A stretch of DNA of 55,823 bases. Origin: UBA993 sp964436815 (GTDB lineage Bacteria > Bacillota > Dethiobacteria > DTU022). Shown in pieces: positions 16,738-24,392 of the stretch. The stretch spans positions 1 through 55,823 of the forward strand of contig CAYTER010000009.1 of NCBI GenBank assembly GCA_964436815.1, given 5' to 3'. Numbering within the stretch: the stretch's first letter is position 1; each line of letters opens with the position of its first letter. The notes beneath the pieces were generated by a model that worked only from the letters and a program-made list of their open reading frames with translations, did no database searches and had not been told where the DNA came from. The translations under genes and the position numbers were made by a program.

Positions 16738-17886
16738 GTGATTGACTTTTCACTCACTGAAGAGCAGCTGGCAATCCAAAAAATGGCCCGGGATTTTGCA
16801 CAAACCGAAATTCTGCCGAAAGCGGCGGAATATGATCGCAGCGGTGAATATCCGGAAGATATTGTTCGAAAGGCTTTCAAAGCAGACCTTGTTTACGGGG
16901 TTATTCCGGAAGAATATGGCGGTAGCGGGCTAAGCGCTCTTGACCAGTTAATTATTGCCGAAGAGCTTTCAGCGGGCTGTGCCGGGATCGGCAGCTGTAT
17001 TGCCATTAACAGCCTGGCGGCAATACCTTTGATTTATTTCGGCAGCGACGAGCTTAAGAATGAATTTCTGACCAGAATTTGCCGGGAAGAAAAGAAAATG
17101 GCGCTCTGCGTAACTGAACCGGGCGCCGGCTCCGATGTGGCTTCCATGTGCACAACAGCGTCTAAAGATGGCGCCCGGTATAAAATTTGCGGTACTAAAA
17201 CCTTTATCACCAATGGTGGGATTGCTGATTATTATGTAGTTTTTGCTTCAGTTGATCGCAATCTCGGTCATCGGGGAATTACCGCCTTCCTGGTACCGCG
17301 GGAGTTGCCCGGGGTTTCAGTTGGTAAGAAAGAAGACAAAATGGGGCAGCGGGCAGCCAATACCACCGATGTGATTTTCGATAATGTGGAAATTCCGGAA
17401 ACATACCGGATCGGAGAAGAGGGGCGGGGTTTTAAAATAATCATGCAAACCTTTAACCATTCAAGGCCCGGGGTGGGGGCTTCTGCCGTCGGCGTAGCCC
17501 GCAGCGCCATGGAGTATGCTCTTAAATATGCCGCAGAGCGGGAACAGTTCGGCATGCCGATCCTGATGCACCAGGCAGTAATGTTCATGATCGCCGATAT
17601 GGCCAAAGATATTGAAGCCGGAAGGCTTTTAGCCTGGCAGGCAGCCTGGAAAGGCAGCCAGGGGCTTGATAACTCGAAGGAAGCGGCCATTGCCAAGGTA
17701 TTCTGCGGTGATATGGTAATGAGGGTAACCACTGATGCAGCCCAGGTTCTGGGCGGTTATGGCTATATCAAGGACTACCCGGTGGAAAAACTGATGCGCG
17801 ACGCCAAGGTCTTTCAGATTTACGAAGGCACAGCCCAAATCCAGCGCCTGTTGATCGGCCGGTCGCTGTTCAAGGAGTACTTTTAG
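16738..17886 (+). CDS. Acyl-CoA dehydrogenase
   Basis: 382 aa, normal for the family. Contains CVTEPGAGSDV (FAD/substrate contact), TFITNGG, REQFGMPI with the following Gln, QVLGGYGYIKDYPVEKLMRDAK, and the catalytic base Glu in QIYEGTAQIQR. It should oxidise a short- or branched-chain acyl-CoA to the enoyl-CoA, passing electrons to ETF. A TTG at 16708 also opens the frame but GGAGG (16724-16728) supports the GTG at 16738. It is monocistronic by appearance, with its own promoter, and stands apart from the two further acyl-CoA dehydrogenases at 39-41 kb. Confidence 0.9.
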   Translation: MIDFSLTEEQLAIQKMARDFAQTEILPKAAEYDRSGEYPEDIVRKAFKADLVYGVIPEEYGGSGLSALDQLIIAEELSAGCAGIGSCIAINSLAAIPLIYFGSDELKNEFLTRICREEKKMALCVTEPGAGSDVASMCTTASKDGARYKICGTKTFITNGGIADYYVVFASVDRNLGHRGITAFLVPRELPGVSVGKKEDKMGQRAANTTDVIFDNVEIPETYRIGEEGRGFKIIMQTFNHSRPGVGASAVGVARSAMEYALKYAAEREQFGMPILMHQAVMFMIADMAKDIEAGRLLAWQAAWKGSQGLDNSKEAAIAKVFCGDMVMRVTTDAAQVLGGYGYIKDYPVEKLMRDAKVFQIYEGTAQIQRLLIGRSLFKEYF

Positions 17887-18013
17887 ATCAAATCAGGGAA
17901 GGTTTCGGCAAAGGGAGTATGAAGGCAGCAAGCATGAATCCTGATCAAGTTCGATTATTGTATAATAACTAAATCAGTTCTTAATCCCATTAATTTTAAG
18001 GCAGGCCCACTAG

Positions 18014-19402
18014 ATGCGATCAGCAACCAAGAGCTTCTGCTTATTTATTGGCTGTGCAGCAATCCTGCTCACTGCGCTTTTGTGGTTTAACCACTATAGC
18101 AGCAGCCAGGTCTATGTTGTTTATCTGGATGATGTCGAACTGGGGATAGTTCATGATTCCAGGGAAATTGAAAATTTTGTTGATGATCTGGTGATACGAT
18201 GCGGAAATTTGTACGGTTTGGCTCTGCAACCAGGAGAGGAAATTGTCTTCGACCGCGAGTTTAGGGCCGGCAGCGAACCTGACCCGCAAGCCGTATGCGA
18301 ACAGATCCGCCGCAAGATCTCCTTTCTGGCTCCAGCATACCTGATAAAAGTGGATGGGAAAACCTTCGTACCGGTTGCCGGTCAAAGTGAACTTGATAAA
18401 GTTTTAGAAACCCTTGTTGCCAAATACAGCAGCGACAGTATCGGCGGGGAATCAAAGACAGTCTTGGAAGCGGCAATAGTCGAGGAGGTTGAGCTTGAGG
18501 AATGCCGGGTCGATCCCGAAGACATCTTTAGCGCAGAAGAGGTTTTGGTTCTGCTTACGGCTAATGAGCAGACTGATCTCAGTGAATTTGATGACCATTT
18601 ACTGGCTGCCTCTGATCAGCTCCCACTTCATTTGAATAGCGAATTTGTTGATAATGATCTAATTGAAGCGTTTGATGATGCCGAAACGCCTGAAACAGTG
18701 AAAACGGGGAGTCTGATTGGCGAGAGCGAAATAAAAATCCGCGTCAAAACAGTGGAAGAGATCACTGAAATCAAAGCCATTCCATTTGGAATTGATCAGG
18801 TCGAGGATTACAAGCTTTTTGTTAGTCAAACGGAAATAGATATTCCCGGGCAGGAAGGCCTGATGGAAGTGATCTTTCACATCGTCAGGGAAAACGGCAC
18901 TGAAATAGAACGGATTACAATCGAGGAAAAAATTTTAGAGGAACCGGTAACGCAGGTTGAGCGGATAGGGATAAAGGAGCTGCCGACCGGGGGTAGAAGC
19001 GGCGGAGCAGGCGGCTCTTTTATCTGGCCGGTTCAGGGCGAGGGAATTGTCTACAACGGCTTCAAACCCGGACACCAGGCTATTGATATCCATATCGCTC
19101 AGGGGACAAATATCCTGGCAGCCGATAGCGGAACAGTTATTTATACAGGATGGGGCAGCACCCAGGGCAATTATATCATTATTCATCATGGCGCTTATTG
19201 GACCCTCTACCTGCACAATAGCGCCAACCTGGTGCAAAAAGGCGATTATGTCTCAAGAGGGCAGGTTATTGGCAAGGTGGGTGCAACAGGCAGGGCTAAA
19301 GGGGCGCACCTTCATTTTGAGGTTCGCGAAGATGATGGCAGCCGCCAGTGGTTATCCTATTACCAGCATCAGGCAGTGAACCCGATGCAATTTTTCAGGT
19401 AA
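18014..19402 (+). CDS. Membrane-anchored G5-M23 peptidase (LytM-like)
   Basis: 462 aa. One membrane helix at residues 8-27, an extracytoplasmic region of about 200 residues, a G5 domain near 238-325 (KIRVKTVEEIT...), a Gly-rich linker, and an M23 metallopeptidase domain near 340-455. Zinc ligands are visible: GHQAIDIH (His and Asp) and HLHFEV (HxH), plus the catalytic LYLHN histidine. M23 enzymes cleave peptide cross-bridges in peptidoglycan; the architecture resembles cell-wall or sporulation peptidases. A TATAAT at 17961-17966 may be its -10 box but no good -35 is seen. Confidence 0.88.
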   Translation: MRSATKSFCLFIGCAAILLTALLWFNHYSSSQVYVVYLDDVELGIVHDSREIENFVDDLVIRCGNLYGLALQPGEEIVFDREFRAGSEPDPQAVCEQIRRKISFLAPAYLIKVDGKTFVPVAGQSELDKVLETLVAKYSSDSIGGESKTVLEAAIVEEVELEECRVDPEDIFSAEEVLVLLTANEQTDLSEFDDHLLAASDQLPLHLNSEFVDNDLIEAFDDAETPETVKTGSLIGESEIKIRVKTVEEITEIKAIPFGIDQVEDYKLFVSQTEIDIPGQEGLMEVIFHIVRENGTEIERITIEEKILEEPVTQVERIGIKELPTGGRSGGAGGSFIWPVQGEGIVYNGFKPGHQAIDIHIAQGTNILAADSGTVIYTGWGSTQGNYIIIHHGAYWTLYLHNSANLVQKGDYVSRGQVIGKVGATGRAKGAHLHFEVREDDGSRQWLSYYQHQAVNPMQFFR

Positions 19403-19422
19403 TAAATATTGTCTGGTACAGT

Positions 19423-19467
19423 CATTCAGGGCTCTTTGCATTTAAAGGAGTAAAGGAGCCCTGAATG
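19423..19467. repeat. Perfect 12-bp inverted repeat between convergent genes
   Basis: CATTCAGGGCTC (19423-19434) and GAGCCCTGAATG (19456-19467) around a 21-base loop. It lies between the M23 peptidase and the convergent trpB-like gene. A transcription stop for both strands is plausible, but no T-run follows on either strand. Confidence 0.5.
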
Positions 19468-19547
19468 TTTGAGTCAATTAAAAATCTAAGTTAAACTATC
19501 TGCTGCTGTAACTTTTTTCCCCGCCAGAATTGATCTCGTTAATATCA

Positions 19548-20912
19548 CTAATTGCCGAGCATTTCATTCAGCCTGGCAATCGATTGATCGATCATTTCCT
19601 GCGGGTAATCGACATCCTTGATCTTGCCGGCCAGGTAATCATCATAGGCAGTCATATCAAAGTGCCCGTGGCCGCTTAAGTTAAAAAGGATCGTCTTCTC
19701 TTCGCCTGCTTCCTTACATTCCAAGGCTATGTCGATTGCTCCCTTGATGGCGTGCGAAGATTCAGGGGCGGGGACGATTCCTTCTGTGCGGGCAAAAGCC
19801 AACGCAGCTTCAAAGGCGCCTTCCTGACCTACAGCTCTTGCTTCGATCAGCCGATCATGGTAAAGGCGGCTCAAAATCGGAGATTGGCCGTGGTAACGGA
19901 GGCCGCCGGCATGGATACCGGGCGGCATAAAGTTGTGCCCCAGGGTATACATTTTCAAGAGCGGTGTCAAACCGGCCACATCACCAAAATCGTAAGTAAA
20001 TTTACCTTTGGTAAAGGTTGGGCAGGCTGCCGGTTCAACACCGATGCAGCGAACTTTTTTGTCATCGCGCAAGTTGTCGTGGACAAAGGGTAAGGCGATA
20101 CCGGCAAAGTTACTGCCTCCGCCACAGCAGCCAACCACATAATCAGGGTACTCGCCAACCAGGGCCAGCTGTTTTTTGGCTTCCTGGCCGATTATGGTCT
20201 GGTGCAGCATAACATGATTCAAGACACTGCCCAGGGAGTAATTGGTATCATCCCTGCCGGCAGCATCTTCCACTGCTTCGCTGATGGCGATTCCCAGGCT
20301 GCCCAGTGAATCGGGATCGGCGGCCAGGATATCACGTCCTGATTTGGTCAGGTTGGTAGGGCTTGGGTGGACTTTCGCACCCCACATATCCATCATTGAG
20401 CGGCGATATGGCTTCTGCTCATAGCTGATTTTAACCATGTAGACTTCACATTCCATATCAAAATAGTTACAGGCCATGGCCAGCGAACAGCCCCATTGTC
20501 CCGCGCCGGTTTCTGTGGCCAGACGTTTTTTGCCTTCTTTCTTATTGTAAAAGGCCTGAGCGACAGCCGTATTCGGCTTGTGGCTGCCCGGAGGGCTGAC
20601 ACCCTCATTCTTAAAATAGATTTTAGCCGGTGTGCCCAATTGCTGCTCTAAATTATAAGCGCGAAAAAGAGGGCTTGGTCTCCAGATACTGTAGATATCT
20701 AAAACTTCTTCCGGAATATCGATAAACCGCTCCTGGGAAACTTCCTGCATGATCAGTCCCATGGGGAAGATTGGGCTTAAATCATCGGGTCCAATCGGCT
20801 GTTTTGTCCCCGGGTGAAGCGGCGGGTCCAGCGGTGTTGGCAGATCGGCCTGGATGTTATACCACTGGCGGGGCATCTCTTTTAAAGGTAATGTAATTTT
20901 ACGCTCTTTCAT
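19548..20912 (-). CDS. trpB: TrpB2-type tryptophan synthase beta chain
   Basis: 454 aa, longer than TrpB1 (about 400) and typical of the TrpB2 branch. PLP lysine is Lys112 in PPGSHKPNTA; ETGAGQWG and CCGGGSNFAG bind substrate and the cofactor phosphate. It condenses indole (or salvaged indole) with serine to give tryptophan. No trpA or other trp gene is adjacent, as often seen for TrpB2. A Trp-type T-box leader lies upstream on the same strand, which ties the gene to tryptophan supply and supports the assignment. GGAGG precedes the ATG. Confidence 0.92.
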   Translation of the reverse strand: MKERKITLPLKEMPRQWYNIQADLPTPLDPPLHPGTKQPIGPDDLSPIFPMGLIMQEVSQERFIDIPEEVLDIYSIWRPSPLFRAYNLEQQLGTPAKIYFKNEGVSPPGSHKPNTAVAQAFYNKKEGKKRLATETGAGQWGCSLAMACNYFDMECEVYMVKISYEQKPYRRSMMDMWGAKVHPSPTNLTKSGRDILAADPDSLGSLGIAISEAVEDAAGRDDTNYSLGSVLNHVMLHQTIIGQEAKKQLALVGEYPDYVVGCCGGGSNFAGIALPFVHDNLRDDKKVRCIGVEPAACPTFTKGKFTYDFGDVAGLTPLLKMYTLGHNFMPPGIHAGGLRYHGQSPILSRLYHDRLIEARAVGQEGAFEAALAFARTEGIVPAPESSHAIKGAIDIALECKEAGEEKTILFNLSGHGHFDMTAYDDYLAGKIKDVDYPQEMIDQSIARLNEMLGN

Positions 20913-20949
20913 TTTTATTCCTCCTTTTTTTTACTGCTATTTTTACAAA

Positions 20950-21258
20950 TAAAAAACTCCCGTCCGGGGACGAGAGTTATTCGCGGTACCACCCTGGTTA
21001 TCTGCCTTGGCAGATCACTTATTCAGATGCGGAAAGAATCTTCTTTCCAGACCTGCTTTCCTTTAACGGTGAAAGATCCGACCGGGTCTACTTGCGTTTA
21101 AACGCTTTCAGCCGGTACCTCCAGGAGCCATTCACACGGTGTATCGGCGCCGGACTTTCAGCTTCGGAAGCTTAACTTCCTCAATCCGGCTCTCTGGGCC
21201 GATCCGATCCCAGCTACTAGTTCCTGTCATCGGCAAAGGCATATTCTCTTTGATTTCA
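20950..21258 (-). promoter_or_regulatory. T-box riboswitch, Trp specifier, with terminator
   Basis: Read on the - strand. The T-box sequence AGGGTGGTACCGCG lies at about 20981-20994. Stem I carries AGAGAGCCGG, and the specifier loop reads GTGTGAA-TGG-C before TCCTG, which pairs with CAGGA near the 5' end of the stem; so the specifier is TGG, tryptophan. The terminator follows: ACTCTCGTCC / GGACGGGAGT then TTTTTT (20955-20980). Uncharged tRNA-Trp should favour read-through into trpB. The base after the specifier is C, where a purine is usual. Confidence 0.92.
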
Positions 21259-21259
21259 A

Positions 21260-21288
21260 ACATTAACACAGAGAGTTACACCTGTCAA
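21260..21288 (-). promoter_or_regulatory. Promoter of the T-box/trpB transcript
   Basis: On the - strand: TTGACA (complement of 21283-21288), a 17-base spacer, and TAATGT (complement of 21260-21265). The -35 is perfect; the -10 is weak. Confidence 0.5.
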
Positions 21289-21315
21289 TAAGAAATATTT
21301 TTTTACCAAAAAATT

Positions 21316-21837
21316 TTAACGGTCGAAGTAAATACTTTTTCCGGTAGCTGACAAAGGCACACCAATTGCAATTTCACCTTCGATCATCTTTGTTCGCAGG
21401 GCAGAAACACCGATGCGGTACATGATCCGGTTATCGGCGTTAAACAAGGAAGCCGTTTTTACTGCAGAACCAAGAGCAATCCCCAGGTCAACAAGCCGCC
21501 AGGCGCATAACGGACCGCTGAATTCAGGCCCGGCTTTATGTTTATCGCTCATCTCACTGCACTTGTCATAACCGCAGGCACCGCAGTTTAGACCTAAGTG
21601 AAGCGGCATCTTCAGGCTTAAGAGAAGCACTGCCCCAGAATCTTTAACATTTTTCCCATCACGATCATAATTAGGTTTTCCGCTTTCTTCTCCATACTTA
21701 ATCATATCTTTACTCAGGCGATCTATTTCCTGCCCTTCGATAACCTTTATTTCAATGTAATCCTTGCCGACCGCTTTTGGCGCAGTCCGGGCGGACAAAG
21801 CCATCATCGCGGCAACAGTTTTCAGTTCTTCATGCAT
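21316..21837 (-). CDS. DUF2148 ferredoxin-like cysteine protein
   Basis: About 173 aa. The centre carries NCGACGYDKC and a fourth Cys in GPLCAWR, the C-x2-C-x4-C...C pattern of the DUF2148 family, expected to bind an Fe-S cluster. No function is established to my knowledge. The frame also opens with a GTG at 21846, but that codon overlaps the ribosome site GGAGG (21846-21850), so the ATG at 21837 is preferred. The gene lies upstream of the T-box on the same strand and probably has a separate transcript. Confidence 0.75.
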   Translation of the reverse strand: MHEELKTVAAMMALSARTAPKAVGKDYIEIKVIEGQEIDRLSKDMIKYGEESGKPNYDRDGKNVKDSGAVLLLSLKMPLHLGLNCGACGYDKCSEMSDKHKAGPEFSGPLCAWRLVDLGIALGSAVKTASLFNADNRIMYRIGVSALRTKMIEGEIAIGVPLSATGKSIYFDR

Positions 21838-21846
21838 GGCAAACAC

Positions 21847-22097
21847 CTCCGAAAAAAATATTATGCTTTTTAAGCAGAAAGAAACTCTTTAAACTGATGT
21901 TATCAAATGAATCAAGGGTGTTCAAGGAAATTACGACGCCATAATATTTGATCTTCGAGGCAGGATTATTTCAGATCGCTGGCGAAAAAACATTTTGAAG
22001 GCAGGGCGCTATGACTATGGTCACAATGCAGCCTTTAGAACCCGGTAAAGGGCAAAACAACGCCTTCGCTGCCAGGGAGAAAATTAAATACATATCT
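21847..22097. other. Intergenic stretch without a supported gene
   Basis: Between the DUF2148 start and the riboswitch. One + frame is open from 21911 to about 22048 but has no start codon near a ribosome site and was not called. No tRNA or recognised RNA family was seen. It should hold the promoter of the riboswitch transcript and of the DUF2148 gene, but I could not fix either. Confidence 0.4.
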
Positions 22098-22315
22098 ATC
22101 GTTAAAAGAATATTTTAACGAGGGAAAGTGCGCCTAGGGTTCCGCCGGTTTGACTTTTATTGATGCTGACAGCAGCACAATTGAGCCGGGCTGGTCCGAG
22201 TGGCGCAGGCATTCGCTGCAGGGTAATAACCTGTTTACGGAATGTCACACCGGAGGGATAAAAGCCCAGGCGGGTAGGTTTCGCTCGATACCTATCGGCC
22301 CGGGTTTTATTTTTT
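22098..22315 (+). promoter_or_regulatory. ykkC-family riboswitch, probably PRPP-sensing (subtype 2b)
   Basis: Conserved ykkC blocks in order: CTAGGGTTCCGCC (22134-22146), CTGGTCCGAG (22191-22200), CACACCGGAGGGATAAAAGCC (22246-22266), then CAGGCGGGTAGGTTT. An AT-rich hairpin (22100-22120) precedes the aptamer. The family includes guanidine, ppGpp, PRPP and nucleotide-diphosphate classes. The GGCGGGTAGGTTT end is what I recall of the ppGpp/PRPP classes and not of guanidine-I, and the genes downstream are a purine permease and pur genes; PRPP is therefore the best guess. The aptamer's 3' part overlaps a terminator, consistent with a ligand-on switch. Confidence 0.85.
22265..22315 (+). terminator. 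Expression-platform terminator of the ykkC riboswitch
   Basis: CCCAGGCGGGTAGGT (22265-22279) pairs with ACCTATCGGCCCGGG (22290-22304, two internal mismatches and one G-T), followed by TTTTATTTTTT. The 5' arm includes the end of the aptamer, so ligand binding and termination compete. Confidence 0.8.
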
Positions 22316-22405
22316 GAGGAGGTGATTTCCTGAAGTAGTGATTGTGTTTGCCTTAATGATGAGAGCTTGAAAAATATGGTAATTGATTGCCAAAGGAGGA
22401 TAAGA

Positions 22406-23692
22406 ATGGAGAAGTTTTTTAAATTTAAAGAGCACAACACCAACCTGAAAACCGAAATCGATGCCGGTGCAACAACATTTATGACCATGGCCTATATTAT
22501 TTTTGTTAACCCGGCGATTTTAAGCGCAGCCGGGATGGATTTTGGAGCGGTCATGACCGCTACGATCATTGCTGCCGGCGTCACCACAATCTTAATGGGA
22601 TTATTGACTAATTATCCCTTTGCCCTGGCCAGTGGTATGGGCTTGAATGCATTCTTTGCTTTTGTTGTCGCCGCCCAGTTCGGCTGGCAGGCTGCATTAG
22701 GGGCGGTATTTATTTCCGGAGTTGTGTTTCTTATTCTTTCAGTGTCCGGTTTGATCAGCCATATCGATGCTGCTGTTCCGACCAGCCTGAAGAGCGCAGT
22801 TGCCGCCGGGATCGGCCTTTTTATTGCCTTCATCGGCCTGCAGAATGCCGGGATCATTGTTGGCTATGAAGCTACTCAGGTCACTCTTGGTGATTTAACT
22901 GCACCGGGTCCGCTGCTTGCTTTAATCGGCACCCTAATTATTGCCATCTTAATGGCCCGCAAGATTAAAGGGGCTATTTTGATTGGTATTCTGCTGACCA
23001 CTATTGTTAGCTTTATAATGGGTTTCCAGCCCCTTCCCACCGGTCTGGGTAATATTTTCGGTATGCCGGCCAGCCTGGCCCCGGTCTTCCTCCAGCTTGA
23101 CCTGCGGGCGGCCTTGGCAATTCCGTTTTTTGTAATATTTTCGTTCGTTTTTGTTGATGTTTTCGATACCATGGGTACTCTTTTGGGTACCGGTGCGAGA
23201 GCCGGATTTCTGGATAAGGATGGCCGGCTGCCAAAGGTTAATAAAGCTATGCTGGCCGATTCAATCGGCACTATGGGCGGGGCCCTGTTAGGAACCAGCA
23301 CCGTAACAACTTATATCGAATCGACTGCCGGAATCTCTGAAGGAGGCCGGACCGGCTTTACATCAGTTGTAACCGGTCTGTTATTCTTTTTCGCCCTCTT
23401 TTTAGCGCCGCTTGCCGGCCTCATTCCGGCTGAAGCCACTGCGCCTGCGCTGATTATTGTTGGGGTGTTGATGGTTGGAGCGGTAGCGAAGATCAACTTT
23501 GAGGATTTCACAGAGGCCTTTCCGGCATTCCTGACCATCATCTTTATGCCGCTGGCTTTCAGCATTGCCGACGGAATTGCTTTCGGGTTCATTGCTTTTC
23601 CGATCGTCAAGCTGGTTGCCGGTAAGGGCAAAGAAGTACACTGGTTACTCTACCTGTTGGCGGTTGTATCCCTGATCCATTTCTTCTGGTAA
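22406..23692 (+). CDS. NCS2-family purine base permease
   Basis: 428 aa with about 12-14 membrane helices. It matches the AzgA/PbuG-type group of NCS2 transporters: opening FKFKEHNTNLKTEIDAGATTFMTMAYIIFVNPAIL, NYPFALASGMGLNAFFAF, DVFDTMGTLLGT and GTSTVTTYIESTAGISEGGRTG. The family imports hypoxanthine, guanine or adenine with protons. The frame is open from a TTG at 22367, but AAAGGAGG (22392-22399) supports the ATG at 22406. It is the first gene behind the riboswitch, so purine uptake is tied to PRPP or a related signal. Stop is 172 bases before purE. Confidence 0.92.
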   Translation: MEKFFKFKEHNTNLKTEIDAGATTFMTMAYIIFVNPAILSAAGMDFGAVMTATIIAAGVTTILMGLLTNYPFALASGMGLNAFFAFVVAAQFGWQAALGAVFISGVVFLILSVSGLISHIDAAVPTSLKSAVAAGIGLFIAFIGLQNAGIIVGYEATQVTLGDLTAPGPLLALIGTLIIAILMARKIKGAILIGILLTTIVSFIMGFQPLPTGLGNIFGMPASLAPVFLQLDLRAALAIPFFVIFSFVFVDVFDTMGTLLGTGARAGFLDKDGRLPKVNKAMLADSIGTMGGALLGTSTVTTYIESTAGISEGGRTGFTSVVTGLLFFFALFLAPLAGLIPAEATAPALIIVGVLMVGAVAKINFEDFTEAFPAFLTIIFMPLAFSIADGIAFGFIAFPIVKLVAGKGKEVHWLLYLLAVVSLIHFFW

Positions 23693-23750
23693 TCATCGAT
23701 TAGTTTTCTGGATGAAAGGAGTTCAGGTACGTTATTGAGAAATAATAAAT

Positions 23751-23849
23751 CGCGCTGAGTAATTTATTTAATTACTCTTGCGGCCTATAAAATTGCTGGA
23801 CGCGGCACCCGGCTTCATTTAAGCCCGGTGCCACGTCACAGCTTGGCAC
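23751..23849 (+). other. Structured leader before purE with mutually exclusive hairpins
   Basis: Three stems: GAGTAATT/AATTACTC (23757-23777); GGCACC-C-GGCTT/AAGCC-C-GGTGCC (23804-23832); and GTGCCA/TGGCAC (23828-23849). The last two share GTGCC and cannot form together. The third stem ends two bases before GGAG, the probable ribosome site of purE. No known riboswitch family was recognised. Confidence 0.4.
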
Positions 23850-23864
23850 TGGAGCTGAATTATA

Positions 23865-24392
23865 ATGCCGGAAATCAAGGTAGGTATCATCATGGGCAGC
23901 GATTCCGATCTGCCGATTATGCAAAAATGCACCGAAGCTCTGGATGAGTTTGGTATTGGCTGGGAGATGGTCGTCTCCAGCGCCCACCGGCACCCGGAAA
24001 AGACAGCCCGCTACGCCAGAGGCGCAGCTGATGCCGGTCTAAAAGTTATTATCGCCGGGGCAGGAGGAGCAGCCCACCTGCCGGGTGTAATTGCCTCAAT
24101 GACCCTGTTGCCGGTTATCGGGGTCCCGATTGCCATAGAACCCCTTGGGGGTGTTGATTCCCTGTATTCGATTGTGCAGATGCCGCAGGGCATCCCTGTT
24201 GCTACTGTTGCCATAAACGGAGCCTATAACGCCGGGCTGCTGGCGGTGCAAATCCTGGCAGTAAATGATGAAAAGCTGCGCAGCAGTCTAAACAGCTATC
24301 GCCAGAAAATGGCCGCCCGGGTAGAAGAAAAAGACTGTGCCCTGCGTGATAAACTCGGTCAATACAAGCGTTCCGAAACAGGTGAGAAATAA
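23865..24392 (+). CDS. purE: N5-carboxyaminoimidazole ribonucleotide mutase PurE
   Basis: 175 aa. GSDSDLPIM, SAHRHPEKT, GAGGAAHLPGVIAS and SIVQMPQGIPVATVAI are the substrate-binding blocks. The SAHR form fits class I PurE, which isomerises N5-CAIR to CAIR. No purK is present in the cluster, so N5-CAIR must be made by a PurK elsewhere or the enzyme is used differently. The stop TAA shares a base with the ATG of purB. Confidence 0.95.
   Translation: MPEIKVGIIMGSDSDLPIMQKCTEALDEFGIGWEMVVSSAHRHPEKTARYARGAADAGLKVIIAGAGGAAHLPGVIASMTLLPVIGVPIAIEPLGGVDSLYSIVQMPQGIPVATVAINGAYNAGLLAVQILAVNDEKLRSSLNSYRQKMAARVEEKDCALRDKLGQYKRSETGEK

Noticed and set aside
22098..22315. Guanidine-I riboswitch
   Set aside because: Same superfamily, but the 3' blocks and the purine genes downstream fit the PRPP/ppGpp branch better, and no guanidine exporter or carboxylase is nearby.
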